DNA from: RGIG990 sp045589455
Lineage (GTDB): Bacteria; Verrucomicrobiota; Kiritimatiellia; RFP12; UBA3636
Reading direction: 5' to 3'
NCBI GenBank assembly: GCA_045589455.1
Contig: JAZNPC010000066.1
Location: 124,001-188,000, forward strand
DNA length: 64,000 nucleotides
Shown here: positions 26,078 to 34,632 of the stretch, one piece after another
Position numbering within the stretch: the first letter of the stretch is position 1
How the letters are laid out: the number at the start of each line of letters is the position of its first letter
Position numbers and translations under genes: made by a program
The notes under the pieces: model-generated
What the model was told of the DNA's origin: nothing
Seen by the model: only the letters and a program-made list of their open reading frames with translations
Database searches by the model: none

Positions 26078-27337
26078 ATGAAAAAATCATTGTTTGTTTT
26101 GACAATCGGTGCTTTAACAGCACTATGCTTTGCAGATCCAGTTTGGGTAGAAACAGCAGATTCAACATCCTCAAAGCGTAGAGCTACTGACGGAAATTTC
26201 GTTGTTGGTTGGGAAGGCGGAAGACTGTATTATGTCTCTCATGATTCATCAGTAGGAACAGTGCTTGATATGACAACACTTTGCTCTGATATGGAAGCAG
26301 CAGCAATAGGATATCCAACAATTGTTAATACGGAAGGATTTCTCAGTAAATCTGGAATTACAAGAATTGTATTCCCAGAGGAGATTGTTACTTTTTATAA
26401 GAAAGCCTGCTCATCTATGCCAGACCTAGAGTCTGTTGTGATTTCTTCCAAGACTGCGTGGGATAAAAAATCATATCCACAGCAGTGTTTTTCTTCTTGT
26501 ACAAATTTATGTTCAATTACACCTCGTGGTGTTGCAGAAACAAATGGTGTTGTATATCTTCCAGAGGGTTGCACAAGTATTGCAAACAATATGCTTCAGT
26601 CATGTAATAATGCACCGATAAAGCATATTATTGCTCCATGGGCTACAGCTATTACGGAAGCAGCTTTTCAATATTGCTATAATCTTGAAACAGTAACGGT
26701 TTCAAAGGATTTGCAAACTATAGAATCTTTTGCATTTCAGAATTGCTCATCTTTTACAAATCTTATAGCAGGGGATAATTCTTTTGAGAAGCTTTCATCA
26801 ATGGGAGGATCAAGATCCTTTCAAGGATGTTCTAAGTTAGCTCAAAAGTTTGATTTTTCAAAGTCAACATTTACTTCTATAGGATCTCAGTTTATGTATG
26901 GAGCAGACAATGTTTCAGAGATTCATTTGCCAGCGACATTAACTCAAGTATCAGGACAAGCTTTTCGTGCAGATACCCGACCAGTGCAGCGCTTGATTTA
27001 TTTCTATGGTGCTCCTCCAACATTTAATGATGGTGAAAAGCTTGCTTTAGGTAGTACAAATAATAATCCAACGCCTAGATTTATTGTATTTATCAAAGAT
27101 GAGTATAAAGAGGAATGGTTGGAATTATTTGCAACAGATTCCTTTAATGAAATAACCGATGCAGATAAGGCAAGAGACGATTATCCAACAAAGTCAGAGG
27201 TCGTAAAAGTCTCTGCAAATCGCGTTTTAGGTACTTCAACATTTATGGCTCACTTTAATAATGGAAATAAACTTTCTACATACTATGTTTGCACATTTGT
27301 TGAGCCAAACCTACCTCTTACAATTATAATTAAATAA
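26078..27337 (+). CDS. Exported BspA-type LRR protein, single module (copy B)
   Basis: A 419-residue duplicate of the preceding gene. The first 20 residues of the signal peptide are identical at protein level and nearly so in DNA, and long blocks such as PRGVAETNGVVYLPEG and ADKARDDYPTKSEVVKV are shared, whereas the middle has diverged (for example VTVSKDLQTIESFAFQNC). The tail ends PLTIIIK. An AAAGAGG ribosome site lies about 10 bp upstream. The 60-bp gap to the first copy has no terminator, so both are probably one transcript. Ongoing divergence in the repeat region fits antigenic or ligand variation, which is inference. Confidence 0.8.
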   Translation: MKKSLFVLTIGALTALCFADPVWVETADSTSSKRRATDGNFVVGWEGGRLYYVSHDSSVGTVLDMTTLCSDMEAAAIGYPTIVNTEGFLSKSGITRIVFPEEIVTFYKKACSSMPDLESVVISSKTAWDKKSYPQQCFSSCTNLCSITPRGVAETNGVVYLPEGCTSIANNMLQSCNNAPIKHIIAPWATAITEAAFQYCYNLETVTVSKDLQTIESFAFQNCSSFTNLIAGDNSFEKLSSMGGSRSFQGCSKLAQKFDFSKSTFTSIGSQFMYGADNVSEIHLPATLTQVSGQAFRADTRPVQRLIYFYGAPPTFNDGEKLALGSTNNNPTPRFIVFIKDEYKEEWLELFATDSFNEITDADKARDDYPTKSEVVKVSANRVLGTSTFMAHFNNGNKLSTYYVCTFVEPNLPLTIIIK

Positions 27338-27379
27338 AACAAAATTATTAAAAGATAAATTACCCATAGGAAATAGAAA

Positions 27380-30300
27380 ATGAAAAGAGCACAAAATATA
27401 TTTCTAGCATTTTTTGCTTTATTTCTGATGGCACAAGAAGCAAATGCTACTGTGTATAGACCAGGTTTCCAACAGTTCAGATATAGCTGTGCTAAGGACA
27501 AGGAAGCTGATTTAACAGTTACCTATGATTCTATTACAGATGCAAATAAACGTGATATTACAGCCACAACACTCATGGCAAGCATCAATGGCACAGGTAG
27601 TGTTGTTAATCCACTTACTGGTAAAACTTGGAATTGGTCAGACAATACCACCTTTGGCTATGAATCACAAATTTGGTTGGAGCCAGGTACTTATACCTTC
27701 TGGGGACGCTATGATGATGGTGGTGCAGTTCTTATCAATGGTGATGTGATTTATACACATGGTGCAAAATCAGGTTATAATGAATCTCCAGCTTCAGGAG
27801 ATTTTGTTGTTACAAAAGCTGGTTGGTATGATTTCCGTGGCTATGTATGGGACTGGTCTGGTGGTAAGAACCCTATGGGAGAAGCTAAGAGTGCTATCCA
27901 AATGAAAAAGGATGGCGGAGCCTGGATTATCAATATGGAGGGTGTTCCTGCTCGTTATGCAACAGGTGTAGAATATTTAGAAATCCAAAAAGCTGTTGCT
28001 TCTGAAACAGAAGGTTGCTTTGATGTGACTGTTGCTGCAACATTTCCAAGTGGAACAACGGCTCAGGTTTGGGCATTAGCTACAAATGGTAATGTTGGTC
28101 ATTTACCTAAAGATAAATGGAGTTCTTCTTCTGAAGCACAGTCTATAACTAGTGATGGAACAACACAAATTTTAACTTTTACAGTCGATGCTTCTGCTCT
28201 CGGAAATCCATATGTTGTTGCATATTCAGAAAATGTTTATACAGATATTTTGACAGAGGAATCTGCAGCAAATCCAGATTTTAATTTAGAAAAAGCATAT
28301 TCTTCACTTGTTCCTGTGGCTACCGCTGCAGCAGGCTATATAATAATTGATGAAGTTAAGTATTTAGATGTTGATATATTTACAAATATTGATAGTTTTG
28401 GTGTGGGAGCAACTGGTGTTGAGGGAACAATTGAGGTTAGTACTTCAGTAGATTTCTCTAATCCTATAACTGTAGAATTAGGCTCTTTAGCTTTTGGTGC
28501 TTCACTACATACTATCTCGGGTTTAACAACGAATGTAACCTATAATATTCGCCTTGTGATGGTCAATAGCGAAGGAGCAACAACATATACAGATCCTGTA
28601 GAGTTTACAACATTGAATCCTCAACCTGCGATTATTACTTCTACGCTTTATACCACAGAGTATAATGTGTTTAAACCAACTGTAATACTTGAGTCTTATG
28701 GTGCTGGTTCTACCACAGCAACAGTCAGCTATCAAGTTTCTACAACAGAGGATTTCTCTGATATTGTAATAGAACAAGAAGTTCCAAATGCTATGCTTGG
28801 GCAAGGGGTAGAGATTAAAATTAACAAATTAGATGACGGTTCACCACTTGTTGGAGCAAGTACTTACTACTTCCGCCCAGTTGTTGTTAATGAGTGGGGG
28901 CTTGTCACCTATGGTGATACAATTAAAGCACAATTGGCTGATACTATTATTACCTATAATGGATTTGGGTATAATAAAACCGATGCTGGTTTAGAGCTTG
29001 TTGCCTATGTCACATACGTTCTAGAAGATGCAATCTTTGATGCAACCCTAGAAATCAACAATGTTGTAGTTAAAGAGTGGAATGGTATAAATGCTGCAAC
29101 TACCTTAGCATATACTATAGAAAATGATTCACTAAAATCTCAAAATACTGCAAAACTAACATTTGATATCACAACAAATAATGGCCAAACCGTTGAAGTG
29201 CTGGAGGAAGAGTTTATCAAGAATCAGCAACGTGTTATGGCTTTTAGCTCAATTGCAGAATTGGATAATAATGATGCAAGCTATACAATAGCTAAGATTG
29301 GTGATGTGATTAAGATGCCTAAGCTCATCGACGATAACGAAAATTATGTTGCTGGTGATACTCGCGTGGCAAGGCTCTTAGAAGATGGTAATTCTATTGA
29401 AATTATCGGTCATGGATTCACTAAGATTACAAAGCGCATAGTTGATCCTGCCTCTGGAAATATAACGCTAGAGCGTGGTCTTGTGGTTGTTCCTCCAACT
29501 CCAGCAGGTGAGGGCAATGTTTATATGCTAATCATTCCTCAGGCAGATAGATATTGGGATACAACTCACTGGAAAAACTTAACCAATCCAGAGGCTGGTG
29601 GCTATCCTTCTAAGAAGGATGATATCGCTATGATTTTTATGTATGGCACAAAGAGTATGTTTGTTAATACTGATATTACAGTAGGTCAGATTTGGATTGG
29701 TGTAGAAGGAGGAAACTTCTACTTACGAGGACAACAAGGCGGCGAAGGAGCTAAAACAGTCACATTTGAGCGTAGCGATAAAGAGATGCCTCTTTTCAGA
29801 ATTTCTGGTTTAGAGCAGACAGATGGCGTTGTTCTTCCTTGGGCATTGCCACACTTTTATATTCAACCAAGCTTAAAAACCCCTCTAATATTTGACTGTT
29901 CAAATGATTTATTATTTGATGCAGGATGTCCTTTTGATCCTTTAAGTAGAGATGATGTAACAGGTAAGTCTCTTCAGAGAGTTTCATTAGAAACAGGATT
30001 TATTTTAAATATACCAAAGGGAGCAAGGGTTGTTTTTGATGGAACAAATGCAGGCAATAGAGATGGTGATACCCAAAGAGGTAATGTAACCTTCCGTTTT
30101 TCGAGTAACGCTTTTGTTGGAGAGGGAACAGTTGATTATAATGGACCAAGTAGTGTGTGCTTTACTCCAGATGCATCAGATTTTAATGGTGTATTTGATT
30201 TGACCCACATGAATAAGTACGATTCCTTTGGAATTGGAGATCGTGGTGGTGGTGTATACATGCTATTCTGGGAGGGCAGTCAACCAGGAGCAAATGCTTC

Positions 30301-31645
30301 TCAGCGTCTTGAGGGGCATATTGGCTTAGGGTCTTCTTCTAATGTTTATGCTTGGAATGATTCCTTTGGTATTATTAACTGTGGATCGGCTCACGGATAT
30401 GGTTCATATGGCCCAGTGCCTAATCACTTTGCCCCTAAAGCATTCTATTCGCGCGGTGGTGGTATAAATATTAATAATCAGAATAATGGAGATTGGGCAG
30501 CTAAGGGAATTCTAGATTCTATCTATGCTTCTGAGCAACTTGTTCTTGAGGATGGTTTATTGTGCGCAAATTCAGAACCAACAGATGCGGCTAATTATCC
30601 AACAAATTCTCTATTATTTGCAGAAGTAAGCAATCCAGACGGAAAAGGCGTTTTTGCTGTTAATTTCAGGCATATTAGAGAGTCAAGCAACCAATCTACT
30701 GTTACTAATGGTGTTTCAAAATATAAGGGAAGAGTTCAAATTGGAAACTTCCAAGATATAGCAATTGGTGAAGGCTCTTCAGAAAATGCAAAAATTGTCC
30801 CTTGGATAGTAAATGCTATTGGTGGTTCACAATTTTGGTATTTTGCAAAAGCAGACGAGGATGGATTCTTGCTTCCAGCAGGTTATCCTTCAACAGAAAA
30901 CCTAAGAAATTTCGCTTCAACTGCCAATGCATACTGCGTAAATGGAAACTCCTTGAATCTATTGCAAGATAAGACTGTTAATTCTCTAGTTCTAAAGGGG
31001 CTTACTGGAGATAGGTCAACATTGGGTGAGGGTATGACTGCAACAATTACCTCTGGTGGTCTAATCTTTACTTCTGATATTTCTCATATTGATTCAGAAG
31101 AGGTTTATAATGCTGGAACACGAGGTAATCTAGTATTCCCTAATCGAGCATTTATCTTCGCAGGTATAAAGTCAACAACTTCACCATCAGAGATTTGGGC
31201 AAATATTTCTGCACCAAAGGGTATGACAATTACTTACCCTGGAACATTGTTGCTTGGTGGTGATCAGACTGGTATTGATAAGGAAATACATATTTCCAAT
31301 AGTAATCTAATTCTTGGTAAGAATACAACTCCAGCAGTGATTGATGTGCCAATTTCTATGCACTCTGGTGGTTCTTCATTAACTATTGCTAATGCAGGTT
31401 CTTTGTGCAAGCAGGAGATTGTATGTACAACAGCAACTCGCCAGTTCCCTAAAATCAATGTTGCCTTTGATGGAACAGAAAATTGCCAAAAGCTAACAAT
31501 TGATGGCGAAACTCTACCAAGAGGTACTTATGGTGCAACAGGCTCAGGAGCTGAATTTATCAACGATAAAATATTTACTGGTGTAGGTATATTGAAGGTC
31601 TTGAGCGACGATTTACTACAGCCTACAATAATTTTTATTAGGTAA
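27380..31645 (+). CDS. Giant exported protein: PA14-like head, fibronectin-like middle, autotransporter-type repeat region
   Basis: A 1421-residue exported protein. The signal peptide is KRAQNIFLAFFALFLMAQEANA. Residues about 80-190 look like a PA14/GLEYA-type carbohydrate-binding barrel (YESQIWLEPGTYTFWGRYDD, GGAVLINGDVIYTHG). Then come fibronectin-like beta segments (ITVELGSLAFGASLHTISGL) to about residue 640. The second half is rich in Gly, Asn and Thr with GNVTFRFSSNAFVGEGTVDY and TYPGTLLLGGDQTG, the pattern of beta-helix passengers of autotransporters. No C-terminal beta-barrel is present; it ends QPTIIFIR, like the tails of its LRR neighbours. It lies 42 bp after the LRR pair and is closed by a terminator at 31674. 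Adhesion or glycan binding is inferred. Confidence 0.75.
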   Translation: MKRAQNIFLAFFALFLMAQEANATVYRPGFQQFRYSCAKDKEADLTVTYDSITDANKRDITATTLMASINGTGSVVNPLTGKTWNWSDNTTFGYESQIWLEPGTYTFWGRYDDGGAVLINGDVIYTHGAKSGYNESPASGDFVVTKAGWYDFRGYVWDWSGGKNPMGEAKSAIQMKKDGGAWIINMEGVPARYATGVEYLEIQKAVASETEGCFDVTVAATFPSGTTAQVWALATNGNVGHLPKDKWSSSSEAQSITSDGTTQILTFTVDASALGNPYVVAYSENVYTDILTEESAANPDFNLEKAYSSLVPVATAAAGYIIIDEVKYLDVDIFTNIDSFGVGATGVEGTIEVSTSVDFSNPITVELGSLAFGASLHTISGLTTNVTYNIRLVMVNSEGATTYTDPVEFTTLNPQPAIITSTLYTTEYNVFKPTVILESYGAGSTTATVSYQVSTTEDFSDIVIEQEVPNAMLGQGVEIKINKLDDGSPLVGASTYYFRPVVVNEWGLVTYGDTIKAQLADTIITYNGFGYNKTDAGLELVAYVTYVLEDAIFDATLEINNVVVKEWNGINAATTLAYTIENDSLKSQNTAKLTFDITTNNGQTVEVLEEEFIKNQQRVMAFSSIAELDNNDASYTIAKIGDVIKMPKLIDDNENYVAGDTRVARLLEDGNSIEIIGHGFTKITKRIVDPASGNITLERGLVVVPPTPAGEGNVYMLIIPQADRYWDTTHWKNLTNPEAGGYPSKKDDIAMIFMYGTKSMFVNTDITVGQIWIGVEGGNFYLRGQQGGEGAKTVTFERSDKEMPLFRISGLEQTDGVVLPWALPHFYIQPSLKTPLIFDCSNDLLFDAGCPFDPLSRDDVTGKSLQRVSLETGFILNIPKGARVVFDGTNAGNRDGDTQRGNVTFRFSSNAFVGEGTVDYNGPSSVCFTPDASDFNGVFDLTHMNKYDSFGIGDRGGGVYMLFWEGSQPGANASQRLEGHIGLGSSSNVYAWNDSFGIINCGSAHGYGSYGPVPNHFAPKAFYSRGGGININNQNNGDWAAKGILDSIYASEQLVLEDGLLCANSEPTDAANYPTNSLLFAEVSNPDGKGVFAVNFRHIRESSNQSTVTNGVSKYKGRVQIGNFQDIAIGEGSSENAKIVPWIVNAIGGSQFWYFAKADEDGFLLPAGYPSTENLRNFASTANAYCVNGNSLNLLQDKTVNSLVLKGLTGDRSTLGEGMTATITSGGLIFTSDISHIDSEEVYNAGTRGNLVFPNRAFIFAGIKSTTSPSEIWANISAPKGMTITYPGTLLLGGDQTGIDKEIHISNSNLILGKNTTPAVIDVPISMHSGGSSLTIANAGSLCKQEIVCTTATRQFPKINVAFDGTENCQKLTIDGETLPRGTYGATGSGAEFINDKIFTGVGILKVLSDDLLQPTIIFIR

Positions 31646-31673
31646 GTAGTAGGTAAGAGTAAAGTTTATAATT

Positions 31674-31713
31674 AAAGCAGCTATGGACACATAAAGTCTG
31701 TAGCTGCTTTTAT
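31674..31713 (+). terminator. Rho-independent terminator
   Basis: AAAGCAGCTA/TAGCTGCTTT (31674-31683 with 31701-31710), extended by five further pairs including two G-T pairs, then a T/A run. Closes the secreted-protein cluster. Confidence 0.88.
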
Positions 31714-31809
31714 ATTTAATATCGTAATTATGCTAAAATATGTAGCGAAATGAGTTTTTTCATAAAAAATGCTTGCGTTTTTACCCAGTTATATGAGAAA
31801 ATTAACGCC

Positions 31810-31875
31810 ATGAAAACAAATATTACTTTTAATCAATTCAATTTACGACTTACAAGCCTTACATTGCTTAGCTAA
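31810..31875 (+). CDS. Leucine-rich leader peptide of leuA
   Basis: A 21-codon frame (ATG 31810, TAA 31873-31875) upstream of leuA. Its second half holds five Leu codons within nine codons (codons 12, 14, 17, 19 and 20: TTA, CTT, CTT, TTG, CTT). The stop codon sits one base before the first arm of the antiterminator. This is the layout of a classical amino-acid attenuator leader, in which ribosome progress through Leu codons reports charged tRNA-Leu. No strong ribosome site precedes it (TGAGAAA only), and the peptide is too short for homology, so the call rests on codon content, position and the structures downstream. Confidence 0.75.
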   Translation: MKTNITFNQFNLRLTSLTLLS

Positions 31876-31876
31876 T

Positions 31877-31959
31877 GCGGGGATTGTGCGTATTGTATTT
31901 GTGTTAATAGTAGTAAGAAGAGCCCCGCAGGATAATTTATTAGCTCCTGGGGGTTTTTT
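31877..31959 (+). promoter_or_regulatory. Transcription attenuator of leuA
   Basis: Terminator: CCCCGCAGGA (31923-31932) pairs with TCCTGGGGG (31945-31953) with one bulged G, followed by six T. Antiterminator: GCGGGG (31877-31882) can pair with CCCCGC (31923-31928), the same arm, so the two folds exclude each other. A ribosome at the leader stop codon would cover GCGGGG and allow termination; a ribosome stalled at the first Leu codons leaves it free and gives read-through into leuA. A further hairpin CTCCGTC/GACGGAG (31965-31971 with 31997-32003) lies between terminator and leuA. Confidence 0.8.
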
Positions 31960-32025
31960 AGTAACTCCGTCAAGCTCCTTGGAGTTGTTGGTTATAGACG
32001 GAGAAAATAGTAGGAAAGAAGATAT

Positions 32026-33570
32026 ATGAGTACCCAAGATTCAAGAAAAATTCGTATTTTTGATACAACACTTCGCGATGGTGAGCAATCTCCTGGTTGC
32101 ACAATGAACCTACGTGATAAGCTTCTTGTTGCTGAGATGCTCGAAGCAATGAAGGTAGATATCATTGAGGCCGGCTTTGCTATTGCTTCTACTGGTGACT
32201 TTGAGTCTGTTAATTCCATTGCAAAGCTTGTTAAGAATTCTACAGTTGCAAGCTTGAGTCGTGCATTGGTAAAGGATATTGATTGTGCATGGGAGGCAGT
32301 AAAGGTTGCTCCTCGCCCACGCATTCACACATTTTTGGCAACATCACCACTACACATGGCTGCAAAGCTACGTAAGACACCTGATGAGGTTTATGCTCAG
32401 GCAGTAGAGGCAGTGAAGTATGCACGTAATTTGTGTGATGATATTGAGTTCTCACTAGAGGATTGCTCTCGCAGTGAGCGTCCTTTTATCTACAAGGTTG
32501 TTGAGGGCGTAATTGCAGCAGGTGCAACAACAGTTAATATCCCAGATACAGTTGGCTATGCAATCCCTGAGGAATTTGGTGCATTGATTCGTGATATTCG
32601 CAATAATGTTCCAAATATTGATAAGGCTGTTATTGCTGTACACTGCCACAATGATTTGGGCTTGGCTGTGGCAAACTCATTGGCAGCTATCGCAGCAGGT
32701 GCAGGTCAGGTTGAGTGTACTATCAATGGTATCGGCGAGCGTGCTGGTAATGCAGCTATGGAAGAAATTGTTATGGCTCTAAAGACACGCCATGAGTGCT
32801 TCCATGCTCACACTGATATTGATACAACAAAGATTTATGCAGCAAGTCGCTGTGTTTGCAATGTCACAGGCAGTCGCGTACAGGCCAATAAGGCAATTGT
32901 TGGCGAGAACGCATTTGCTCATGAGTCTGGAATCCATCAGCATGGCGTAATGGCAAATCCGTTGACCTATGAGATTATGACACCGGAGTCAATTGGTGTT
33001 CCTCGCAATAAGATGGTATTGGGTAAGCATTCCGGTAAGCATGCATTTGCTCAACGTCTTGAGGATTTGGGCTTCCATTATGATGACGATTATGTAACCG
33101 AGCTATTCACAAAGTTCAAGGCATTGGCAGATCGTAAAAAGACAGTGTCTGACGCTGATATTGAGGCATTGGCAAGCAAGGCTGGTGTAAATGAGGTTCA
33201 GCTAGCAAAGCTAGATCGCTTTAGCTCAATGGCAAGTAATGCAATTACCTCAGTTAGCACAATCCGCTTAGCAGTCGGGGATCGCTTGATTGAGAAGGTT
33301 GCAACAGGCGATGGACCAATCAATGCTTCCTTCCGTGCAATTTGCGATATTCTGGGTGTGACCTGCCGTTTGGAGGACTTCCAGCTTTCAGCAGTCACAG
33401 AGGGTATGGATGCACAGTGCGAGGCAAGTGTTCGCGTGCTATTTGAGGACGGCAGAACATATCGTGGTAGAGGTGTTTCTACCGATATTGTTGAGGCATC
33501 TATTCTTGCATATTTGCAAGCTATCAATACTGCAATTAGCGAAGGTGCTCCAAGTATTCTAACTCACTAA
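32026..33570 (+). CDS. leuA: 2-Isopropylmalate synthase
   Basis: A 514-residue enzyme that condenses acetyl-CoA with 2-oxoisovalerate in the first step of leucine synthesis. The HMGL-like barrel opens IFDTTLRDGEQSPGCTMN (metal-binding Asp in DTTLRDGE), continues with EAGFAIASTGDFESV and the metal-binding HCHNDLG, and carries the GNAAMEEIVMAL helix and HESGIHQHG. The C-terminal regulatory domain (about 390-500), which binds leucine for feedback inhibition, is complete (VSTIRLAVGDRLIEKVATGDG). Length and order are those of the bacterial LeuA type rather than homocitrate or citramalate synthases. It is alone, followed by its own terminator, and controlled by the leader at 31810. Confidence 0.95.
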   Translation: MSTQDSRKIRIFDTTLRDGEQSPGCTMNLRDKLLVAEMLEAMKVDIIEAGFAIASTGDFESVNSIAKLVKNSTVASLSRALVKDIDCAWEAVKVAPRPRIHTFLATSPLHMAAKLRKTPDEVYAQAVEAVKYARNLCDDIEFSLEDCSRSERPFIYKVVEGVIAAGATTVNIPDTVGYAIPEEFGALIRDIRNNVPNIDKAVIAVHCHNDLGLAVANSLAAIAAGAGQVECTINGIGERAGNAAMEEIVMALKTRHECFHAHTDIDTTKIYAASRCVCNVTGSRVQANKAIVGENAFAHESGIHQHGVMANPLTYEIMTPESIGVPRNKMVLGKHSGKHAFAQRLEDLGFHYDDDYVTELFTKFKALADRKKTVSDADIEALASKAGVNEVQLAKLDRFSSMASNAITSVSTIRLAVGDRLIEKVATGDGPINASFRAICDILGVTCRLEDFQLSAVTEGMDAQCEASVRVLFEDGRTYRGRGVSTDIVEASILAYLQAINTAISEGAPSILTH

Positions 33571-33581
33571 AATTAGCTTTT

Positions 33582-33620
33582 AGCCCATGCTTGCAAACAA
33601 GGCTTGCATGGGCTTCTTTA
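33582..33620 (+). terminator. Rho-independent terminator after leuA
   Basis: AGCCCATGC/GCATGGGCT (33582-33590 with 33606-33614), then TCTTT. The T run is short. The next gene's ribosome site follows directly. Confidence 0.8.
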
Positions 33621-33635
33621 TGAAAAGGAGAAAAA

Positions 33636-34448
33636 ATGAATGTTTTAATGATTGGAAATAGTTTTTCAATTTGCGTTGGCTCTCATCTGCCACAATGCAC
33701 AAAGTCTGTGCCTGGCAATGAGTTAGGTTTAACCTCGCTATATATTGGTGGTTGCTCTTTGGAGAGACATTGGAACAATATAGTTGAGCTTGAAAAGGAT
33801 AGCTCATTTTGTCCTTATGGAATCCGTGACTGGGGCTATGCTGAGGGCGAGGGACCTGTTGCGAAGCTAGGTATAGAGGCAGCAAATGTTGTGGATATGC
33901 TAAAATTCTGCAAATGGGATGTGGTGACCATTCAGCAGGCAAGCCATGAGAGCTGGGATTATACAAAATATCAGCCATTTGCTGATAAGCTAATTGCAAA
34001 AATTAAAGAGCTTTGCCCAACCGCTGAAATTGTAATTCAAGAGACTTGGGCATATAGCACAGCAGATTGGCGAATCTCCGATAAAAGCGACTGGGGGTTT
34101 GGTCAGGCAGAAATGCACACTCGCTTGCGAGCTGCTTATAAGAAACTTCAAGAGGCTACCGACTTCCGTGTAATTCCAACTGGTGATGCTGTTGCACTCG
34201 TTCGTGCAAAGACAAATAGTGACCCTGCATGGGAGCCAGTGAATAGTGGAGGCCCAGATGGCACTGGCGATACCTTCCACCTAAACATGAAAGGTGAGTA
34301 TTTGCAGGCTTGCGTTTGGTTTGGCGCATTGTTTGGTCAAGATCCAGAGCTAATTAGTTATTTCCCAGAGGAAATGACTGAGGATGAAGCAAAATTCTAT
34401 AGAGCCTGTGCAAAAGAGGCTCTAGCTAATGGCTATTGGAAAATATAG
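33636..34448 (+). CDS. SGNH-like hydrolase (DUF4886 type)
   Basis: A 270-residue protein opening NVLMIGNSFSICVG, the GNS(F/Y) block I of DUF4886 proteins, distant SGNH esterases encoded near glycan-degradation genes of gut bacteria. Further conserved parts are IQETWAYST and the C-terminal Asp/His region DTFHLNMKGEYLQACVWFGAL, in which the His would complete the triad. No signal peptide is seen, so a cytoplasmic site is likely. AAGGAG stands 6 bp ahead of the ATG. It precedes a rhamnosidase-like gene but a terminator separates them. Substrate unknown; an acetyl ester of a sugar is plausible. Confidence 0.75.
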   Translation: MNVLMIGNSFSICVGSHLPQCTKSVPGNELGLTSLYIGGCSLERHWNNIVELEKDSSFCPYGIRDWGYAEGEGPVAKLGIEAANVVDMLKFCKWDVVTIQQASHESWDYTKYQPFADKLIAKIKELCPTAEIVIQETWAYSTADWRISDKSDWGFGQAEMHTRLRAAYKKLQEATDFRVIPTGDAVALVRAKTNSDPAWEPVNSGGPDGTGDTFHLNMKGEYLQACVWFGALFGQDPELISYFPEEMTEDEAKFYRACAKEALANGYWKI

Positions 34449-34509
34449 TTTTATTAATCTAAAGAACTTTGTGTTTATAACAAAGGATTTGCATTTTATA
34501 ATAAACCTT

Positions 34510-34544
34510 AGAACTGCGGCAGTATTGTCGCAGTTCTGTTTTTT
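34510..34544 (+). terminator. Rho-independent terminator
   Basis: AGAACTGCG/CGCAGTTCT (34510-34518 with 34529-34537), then G and six T. Strong. Confidence 0.9.
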
Positions 34545-34564
34545 CTAACAATTTGTTGATATGC

Positions 34565-34594
34565 TTGCTCTTAATCTAAGGTTTTTGATAAAAT
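34565..34594 (+). promoter_or_regulatory. Sigma-70 type promoter of the rhamnosidase-like gene
   Basis: TTGCTC (34565-34570) and TAAAAT (34589-34594), spacing 18 bp, about 38 bp ahead of the ATG. Confidence 0.6.
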
Positions 34595-34632
34595 ATAAAT
34601 GTAAAGTTGAGAATCGTTAATTTAATATTATT

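Noticed and set aside
31843..32037. Minus-strand frame over the leu leader
   Set aside because: It is opposite the leader peptide and attenuator hairpins and has no support of its own.
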